64,000 nt of DNA. Source: Rhizocola hellebori. GTDB taxonomy: Bacteria; Actinomycetota; Actinomycetes; Mycobacteriales; Micromonosporaceae. Position 1 is the first letter of the stretch; the number at the start of each line of letters is the position of its first letter. Below the pieces are notes generated by a model. It worked only from the letters and a program-made list of their open reading frames with translations. It was not told the origin of the DNA and searched no databases. The stretch covers positions 62,001-126,000 of the forward strand of contig NZ_BONY01000006.1 of assembly GCF_016862955.1 (NCBI RefSeq). The letters run 5' to 3'. A program made the position numbers and the translations under genes. Positions 59,810 to 64,000 of this stretch are shown here, one piece after another.

Positions 59810-61009
59810 ATGGTCGACACCGATCGGTTTGCCCCCGAGCCCGACAAGAACTCTTGGCGCAGTTCGTTCGAGCGCGACCGGGCAAGGGTTCTGCACTCGG
59901 CCGGGTTCCGCCGTCTTGCCGCCAAGACCCAGGTGCACACCGCTGGCACGGATGACTTTTTGCGTACCAGGCTGACCCACTCCTTGGAGGTGGCGCAGAT
60001 CGCCCGCGAGATGGGCGCGCGCCTGGGCTGTGACCCGGACGTGGTCGACGTGGCGGGCCTGGCCCACGATCTGGGCCATCCGCCCTTCGGCCACAACGGG
60101 GAAGACGCGCTCAACGACGCCGCCGAAAAGTGCGGCGGGTTCGAGGGCAACGCGCAAACCCTGCGGGTGCTGACCCGGCTCGAGGCCAAGGTGGAGGGTG
60201 CCGGGCTGAACCTGACCCGCGCCTCGCTCGACGCCACCTGCAAATACCCGTGGCCCCGGGTGCTGGGGCGGCGCAAGTTCGGTGTCTACGCCGACGACAT
60301 GCCGGTCTTCGAATGGATCCGCCAGGGTCGCCCGGCCGACAGCCGCTGCCTGGAGGCACAGGTCATGGACTGGGCCGATGACGTGGCCTACTCCGTACAC
60401 GACGTCGAGGACGGTTTCTTCTCCGGCTTCATCGATCTGAGCCCGCTGCTGAACGACACCGAGGAAAGGCGTGCGCTCTGCGCCGATGTGGCACAGGCGT
60501 ATTCCTCGTCGCCGGTCTTCGCGCTCGAGTCCTCTTTGGAGCAACTGCTGGCCGACCCGACTTTCGCCCAGCTCGCCGCCTACGACGGCTCGTTCCGGGC
60601 GCAGATCGCGCTCAAGCACTTCACGAGCACGATGACCGGAAGGTTTGTGGCGGCGGCGGTCAACAGCACGCGGGAGGCCTTCGGCGACGCGCCCTTGCGC
60701 CGCTACGACGCCGACCTCGTCGTGCCGACCGCGGAAAGGGCGTATTGCGCTCTGCTGAAGGGAATCGCGCTGCGTTACGTGATGCGGCGGCGGGGCACCG
60801 AGCCTTGGTACGCCGAGCAGCGCCAGATCCTCACCGATCTGGTCGAGGTGCTCTGTGAGCGGGCGCCCTCGGCGCTGGACCAGGTCTTCGCTCCACTTTG
60901 GAAGGACGCGTCCGATGACGCGGCCCGGCTGCGCGTCGTCATCGACCAGGTTGCCTCGCTGACCGACCCGGCCGCGATCGCCTGGCATCGCCGCCTGCTG
61001 CCGCGGTAG
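59810..61009 (+). CDS. dgt: Deoxyguanosinetriphosphate triphosphohydrolase-like protein
   Basis: The 399-residue HD-domain protein has LTHSLEVAQIAREMGARL and AGLAHDLGHPPFGHNGEDAL, with the His, His-Asp and Asp metal ligands of the dGTPase family. It would hydrolyse dNTPs to nucleoside and triphosphate. ATG 59810 is used. It precedes dnaG as in many actinobacterial chromosomes. Confidence 0.94.
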   Translation: MVDTDRFAPEPDKNSWRSSFERDRARVLHSAGFRRLAAKTQVHTAGTDDFLRTRLTHSLEVAQIAREMGARLGCDPDVVDVAGLAHDLGHPPFGHNGEDALNDAAEKCGGFEGNAQTLRVLTRLEAKVEGAGLNLTRASLDATCKYPWPRVLGRRKFGVYADDMPVFEWIRQGRPADSRCLEAQVMDWADDVAYSVHDVEDGFFSGFIDLSPLLNDTEERRALCADVAQAYSSSPVFALESSLEQLLADPTFAQLAAYDGSFRAQIALKHFTSTMTGRFVAAAVNSTREAFGDAPLRRYDADLVVPTAERAYCALLKGIALRYVMRRRGTEPWYAEQRQILTDLVEVLCERAPSALDQVFAPLWKDASDDAARLRVVIDQVASLTDPAAIAWHRRLLPR

Positions 61010-61083
61010 CGAGCGGCATCTCGCGCTGCCGGGCCGACAGGTCCCTAGGTGATAGGGCCCGGCGAGCATGCCAGGATGTAGGC

Positions 61084-62928
61084 ATGGCAGGTGGTGGACG
61101 CGTCCGCGACGAGGACATCGCGCTCGTGCGCGAGCGCAGCTCGATCGTTGATGTCGCCTCCGAGCAGGTCACCCTCAAGTCGGCCGGTGGCGGCAACCTG
61201 AAGGGGCTGTGTCCCTTCCACGACGAGAAGACTCCCTCGTTCACCATCGCCCAGGCCCGCAACGTGTACTTCTGCCACGGCTGCGGGGCGGGCGGCGACG
61301 TCATCAACTTCGTGCAAAAGATCGATCATCTCTCGTTCATCGAGGCGGTGGAGCGGCTCGCCGATCGCGCGGGCATCGTGCTGCGCCGCGTCGAGGGCAG
61401 CTCGGCCCCGACCCGGCCCACCGGACAGCGTCAGCGCCTGGTCGACGCCCATAAAGCAGCAGCGGCCTTCTATGCCGAGCAGCTGCTGACGCCCGCGGCG
61501 CGCCTCGCGCGCGAGTTCCTTGCCCAGCGCGGTTTCGATCGCGAAGCGGCCCAGCGCTACGGCTGCGGCTTCGCCCCGCCCGAGTGGGACCTGCTCGTCA
61601 AGCACCTGCGCCAGCTCGGTTACAGCACCAGCGAGATGGAAACGGCCGGCCTGGCCCGCCCGTCGCGCTCGGGCAGCCTCATCGACCGGTTCCGGCGCCG
61701 CCTGCTGTGGCCCATCCGCGATGTGAGCGGCGACGTGATCGGCTTCGGCGCCCGGAAGATCTTCGATGACGACGACGGGCCGAAATACCTCAACACGCCA
61801 GAAAGCCCGCTGTACAAGAAGTCGCACGTGCTCTACGGCGTCGACATGGCCAAGCGGGACATCGCCAAGCAGGGCCGGGCGGTCATCGTCGAGGGCTACA
61901 CCGACGTGATGGCCTGCCATCTGGCCGGCGTGACCAGCGCGGTGGCCACCTGCGGGACGGCGTTCGGCAACGATCACATCGCCGTGCTGCGGCGGCTGCT
62001 GCTCGATACCGACACCTACGGCGGGGAGATCATCTTCACCTTCGACGGGGACGCGGCCGGGCAGAAGGCCGCACTGCGGGCCTTCGCCGACGACCAGCGC
62101 TTCGTCGGCCAGACCTTCATCGCGGTCAGCCCGGACAACATGGATCCGTGCGAGCTGCGGCTGGCCAAGGGCGATCTGGCGGTGCGCGATCTCGTCGCCT
62201 CGCGCGAGCCTCTGATCGCCTTCGCTTTGCGCTCAACGCTTTCCCGCTTCGACCTGGACACCGTGGAGGGGCGGGTCGGGGCGCTGCGGGCCACCGCGCC
62301 GATGGTGGCGAAGATCAAGGACAAATCACTTCTTTCTGGGTACTCGCAGCGCCTCGCCGGAGACCTGGGCCTTGAGGTGGAAGAGGTGCGCCGGGCGGTC
62401 CAGTCGGCGGCCGGCGCCCCCGCGGCGCCCCAGCAGCGCGCCCAGCCGATCGTGAGCAACCCGCGGCTGCTGGTGGAGCGGGAGGCGCTCAAGCTCGCCG
62501 TGCAGTCCCCGGTGCTGGCCGGGCCGGTCTTCGACGCGGTCGACCAGACCTTCTACAGCGACCCCGCGCACCAGGCGGTCCGGGCCGCGATCGCCGAGGT
62601 CGGCGGGGCGGTGGCCGGGGTGAGTGGGGCCGGATGGATCAACACCATCCGCGACGCCTGCCCCGATCTGGCCGTGCAGATGCTCGTCATGGAGCTCGCG
62701 GTCGATCCGGTCCGCGTCGACGGGGAGCCCGACTCGGGTTACCTCAACATCGTGCTGGCTCGGCTGCAACTGGCCGGGCTCAAGCAGCGCATCGACGAAG
62801 TCAAGTCCAAGCTGCAGCGGATCAACCCGGTCAGCGACAAAGAGGAGTACCACCGCCGCTTCTCCGATCTGCTCTCCCTGGAACAGCACGCGAGGGCGCT
62901 CAAAGAGCAGGCGGCCGGAGGATTGTGA
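61084..62928 (+). CDS. dnaG: DNA primase
   Basis: The 614-residue protein has the CHC2-type zinc finger CPFHDEKTPSF...FCHGCGAGGD near residues 40-65, the DnaG core with TOPRIM motif VIVEGYTDVMACHLAGV and FDGDAAG, and a C-terminal helicase-binding region. It makes primers for replication. ATG 61084 is the start; an inverted repeat (61028-61063) lies just upstream. The stop overlaps the next gene start (TGATG). Confidence 0.97.
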   Translation: MAGGGRVRDEDIALVRERSSIVDVASEQVTLKSAGGGNLKGLCPFHDEKTPSFTIAQARNVYFCHGCGAGGDVINFVQKIDHLSFIEAVERLADRAGIVLRRVEGSSAPTRPTGQRQRLVDAHKAAAAFYAEQLLTPAARLAREFLAQRGFDREAAQRYGCGFAPPEWDLLVKHLRQLGYSTSEMETAGLARPSRSGSLIDRFRRRLLWPIRDVSGDVIGFGARKIFDDDDGPKYLNTPESPLYKKSHVLYGVDMAKRDIAKQGRAVIVEGYTDVMACHLAGVTSAVATCGTAFGNDHIAVLRRLLLDTDTYGGEIIFTFDGDAAGQKAALRAFADDQRFVGQTFIAVSPDNMDPCELRLAKGDLAVRDLVASREPLIAFALRSTLSRFDLDTVEGRVGALRATAPMVAKIKDKSLLSGYSQRLAGDLGLEVEEVRRAVQSAAGAPAAPQQRAQPIVSNPRLLVEREALKLAVQSPVLAGPVFDAVDQTFYSDPAHQAVRAAIAEVGGAVAGVSGAGWINTIRDACPDLAVQMLVMELAVDPVRVDGEPDSGYLNIVLARLQLAGLKQRIDEVKSKLQRINPVSDKEEYHRRFSDLLSLEQHARALKEQAAGGL

Positions 62929-63455
62929 TGCTGGGACGCCTGTTCAAGCGACGTTTGCTGCCCGCGGCCCACCGGCCCGCCTTCGCCGAGAACGAAAGGG
63001 TGCTCGCCTGGGCGCTGACCCAGGCCGGCTCTGCCGTGATCGCCACCAACCTTCGGCTTTGGGTGGCTGGAACCGGTACCCCGTGGAATGAAGTCTCCAA
63101 GGCGAAGTGGGACGGTTCCGAGCTCACGGTGATCACGTCTTCGGTGGTGGCGCAGCGCGAAGGGTATGCGGTCATCGAGGACAACCCGCCCGTGCGCATC
63201 GAGCTGGTCGATCCCGAGCATCTGCCGCATCAGATCCGGTTGCGGGTCACCAGTTCGGTCAAAAATCCGTCACACCACGGCCTGCCCGGCGGTGGTGGGG
63301 TGTGGATCGCGGCACGGCGTGCCCCCGGGGTGGACGGCCTGTCCTGGATCGCGCGCTACGACACCGGAACGGACAGGGACGATCCGCGGGTCGTTGCCGC
63401 CACGGACGACATCTTCAAGGAAACCTATTGGAGAGTTGTCGCACCTGACGAGTAG
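62928..63455 (+). CDS. Conserved protein coupled to dnaG
   Basis: The 175-residue protein has a basic N-terminus (MLGRLFKRRLLPAAHR) and a beta-rich body with AVIATNLRLWVAG and WIARYDTGTDRDDP; no catalytic motif is visible. The ATG at 62928 shares a base with the dnaG stop. Position after dnaG appears common in actinobacteria, from memory of such loci. Function unknown. Confidence 0.72.
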   Translation: MLGRLFKRRLLPAAHRPAFAENERVLAWALTQAGSAVIATNLRLWVAGTGTPWNEVSKAKWDGSELTVITSSVVAQREGYAVIEDNPPVRIELVDPEHLPHQIRLRVTSSVKNPSHHGLPGGGGVWIAARRAPGVDGLSWIARYDTGTDRDDPRVVAATDDIFKETYWRVVAPDE

Positions 63456-63464
63456 GGTCGCCGC

Positions 63465-64000
63465 GTGACGCAGGAACCTCTTATTCGCGCCCGTGGGCTG
63501 GTCAAAAAGTTCGGGGATTTTACCGCTGTCGATGGCATCGAGTTGGAGGTCGCTCCGGGGGAGGCCTTCGGGTTTCTGGGGCCTAACGGTGCCGGCAAGT
63601 CGTCCACCATGCGCATGATCGGCTGTGTCTCCACGCCGACCGCGGGTGAGCTTCGGATCCTGGGCATGGACCCGGTCAAGGATGGGCCGAAAATCCGGGC
63701 CCGGCTCGGGGTCTGCCCGCAGCTCGACAACCTCGATCCCGACCTGACCGTCTTCGAGAACCTGACCACCTACGCCCGCTATTTCGGCATCCCGCGCGCC
63801 GAGGGCCGCCGCCGCGCCACCGAGCTGCTGGAGTTCGTCCAGCTGACCGAGAAGGCAGGCAGCAAGGTCGAGCCGCTGTCCGGCGGCATGAAGCGCCGCC
63901 TGACCATTGCCCGCGCCATGGTCAACGAGCCCGATCTGGTGTTGCTCGACGAGCCCACCACCGGCCTCGACCCGCAGGCCCGTCACCTGTTGTGGGAGCG
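63465..64000 (+). CDS. ABC-2 type transporter ATP-binding protein, partial
   Basis: The GTG at 63465 opens 178 codons that run off the right edge. Walker A GPNGAGKSS, Q-loop VCPQL, signature PLSGGMKRRL and Walker B LVLLDEPTTGLD are visible. The NodI/DrrA-like order and GGMKRR signature suggest an ABC-2 exporter of drugs or polysaccharides. The permease gene should lie beyond the window. Confidence 0.9.
   Translation, partial: MTQEPLIRARGLVKKFGDFTAVDGIELEVAPGEAFGFLGPNGAGKSSTMRMIGCVSTPTAGELRILGMDPVKDGPKIRARLGVCPQLDNLDPDLTVFENLTTYARYFGIPRAEGRRRATELLEFVQLTEKAGSKVEPLSGGMKRRLTIARAMVNEPDLVLLDEPTTGLDPQARHLLWE

Overview
The window is one contiguous piece of a high-GC, gene-dense actinobacterial chromosome. 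GTG and TTG starts, ATGA/TGATG stop-start overlaps and leaderless-looking promoters are all common. The housekeeping set (glyS, dusB, pyruvate phosphate dikinase, dgt, dnaG), many small lipoproteins and lectin-tagged chitin/glucan hydrolases suggest a soil actinomycete, perhaps Streptosporangiales; that placement is inference. No rRNA, tRNA, CRISPR array or insertion sequence was recognised. No gene-free gap reaches 300 bases; the largest are 43614-43879 and 49542-49768.

1-2.5 kb: a TPP-riboswitch-controlled ECF importer for thiamine or its HMP moiety (ykoE-ykoD-ykoC, the last cut by the window edge). 2.5-4.2 kb: a two-gene permease/TIGR03943 unit of the YcgR/YcgQ type. 4.3-6.8 kb: an acyl-CoA dehydrogenase and a membrane protein. 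6.9-9.7 kb: a zinc importer operon znuA-znuC-znuB ending in an ArsR/SmtB repressor with an intact alpha-5 zinc site; a Fur/Zur-type box lies upstream of znuA. 9.8-14.2 kb: small proteins, glyS, a two-helix K+ channel and a helix-turn-helix/Clp-N operon with two palindromes lying on its own leaderless promoter.

14.2-30 kb: metabolic and accessory genes. These are a trans-sulfuration PLP enzyme with a LysR regulator, a DMT exporter overlapping a VOC protein, a RecQ helicase carrying a phosphoribosyltransferase-like tail, GNAT, nitrilase, a MocR regulator divergent from an AhpD-like protein, two MFS exporters, an MBL hydrolase, tandem zinc-ribbon membrane proteins, and a second HTH protein with a palindrome between its -35 and -10.

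30-32.6 kb holds the most unusual locus: two cytochrome P450 genes flank a 34-codon gene absent from ordinary ORF calls. Its start codon overlaps the stop of the upstream P450, it has a near-perfect ribosome binding site, and its peptide ends in the aromatic tail AYWVIYHHI. I read it as the precursor of a P450-crosslinked ribosomal peptide (RiPP), resembling atropopeptides/biarylitides but with two P450s.

32.6-38 kb: an alditol-oxidase-like flavoprotein, an MmyB-type regulator with a divergent SDR, a probably acquired DUF4143 ATPase behind three direct repeats, and dusB. 38-48 kb: a secreted polysaccharide-degradation island with a BNR-repeat protein, GH16, GH3, GH18, an AA10 lytic polysaccharide monooxygenase, a DUF305 lipoprotein and a ROK regulator. 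The GH16 and GH18 enzymes carry nearly identical ricin-type lectin modules.

48-56.8 kb: paired lipoproteins, an MltG-like transglycosylase with a Tyr/Gly/Pro-rich cytoplasmic tail, a two-gene operon of a citrate-synthase-like protein that lost its catalytic residues plus an unknown 473-residue protein, an XRE-type regulator, an acyltransferase and a methyltransferase. 56.9-64 kb: ppdK, a VOC protein, dgt, dnaG with a coupled small gene, and the start of an ABC-2 type ATPase cut by the right edge.
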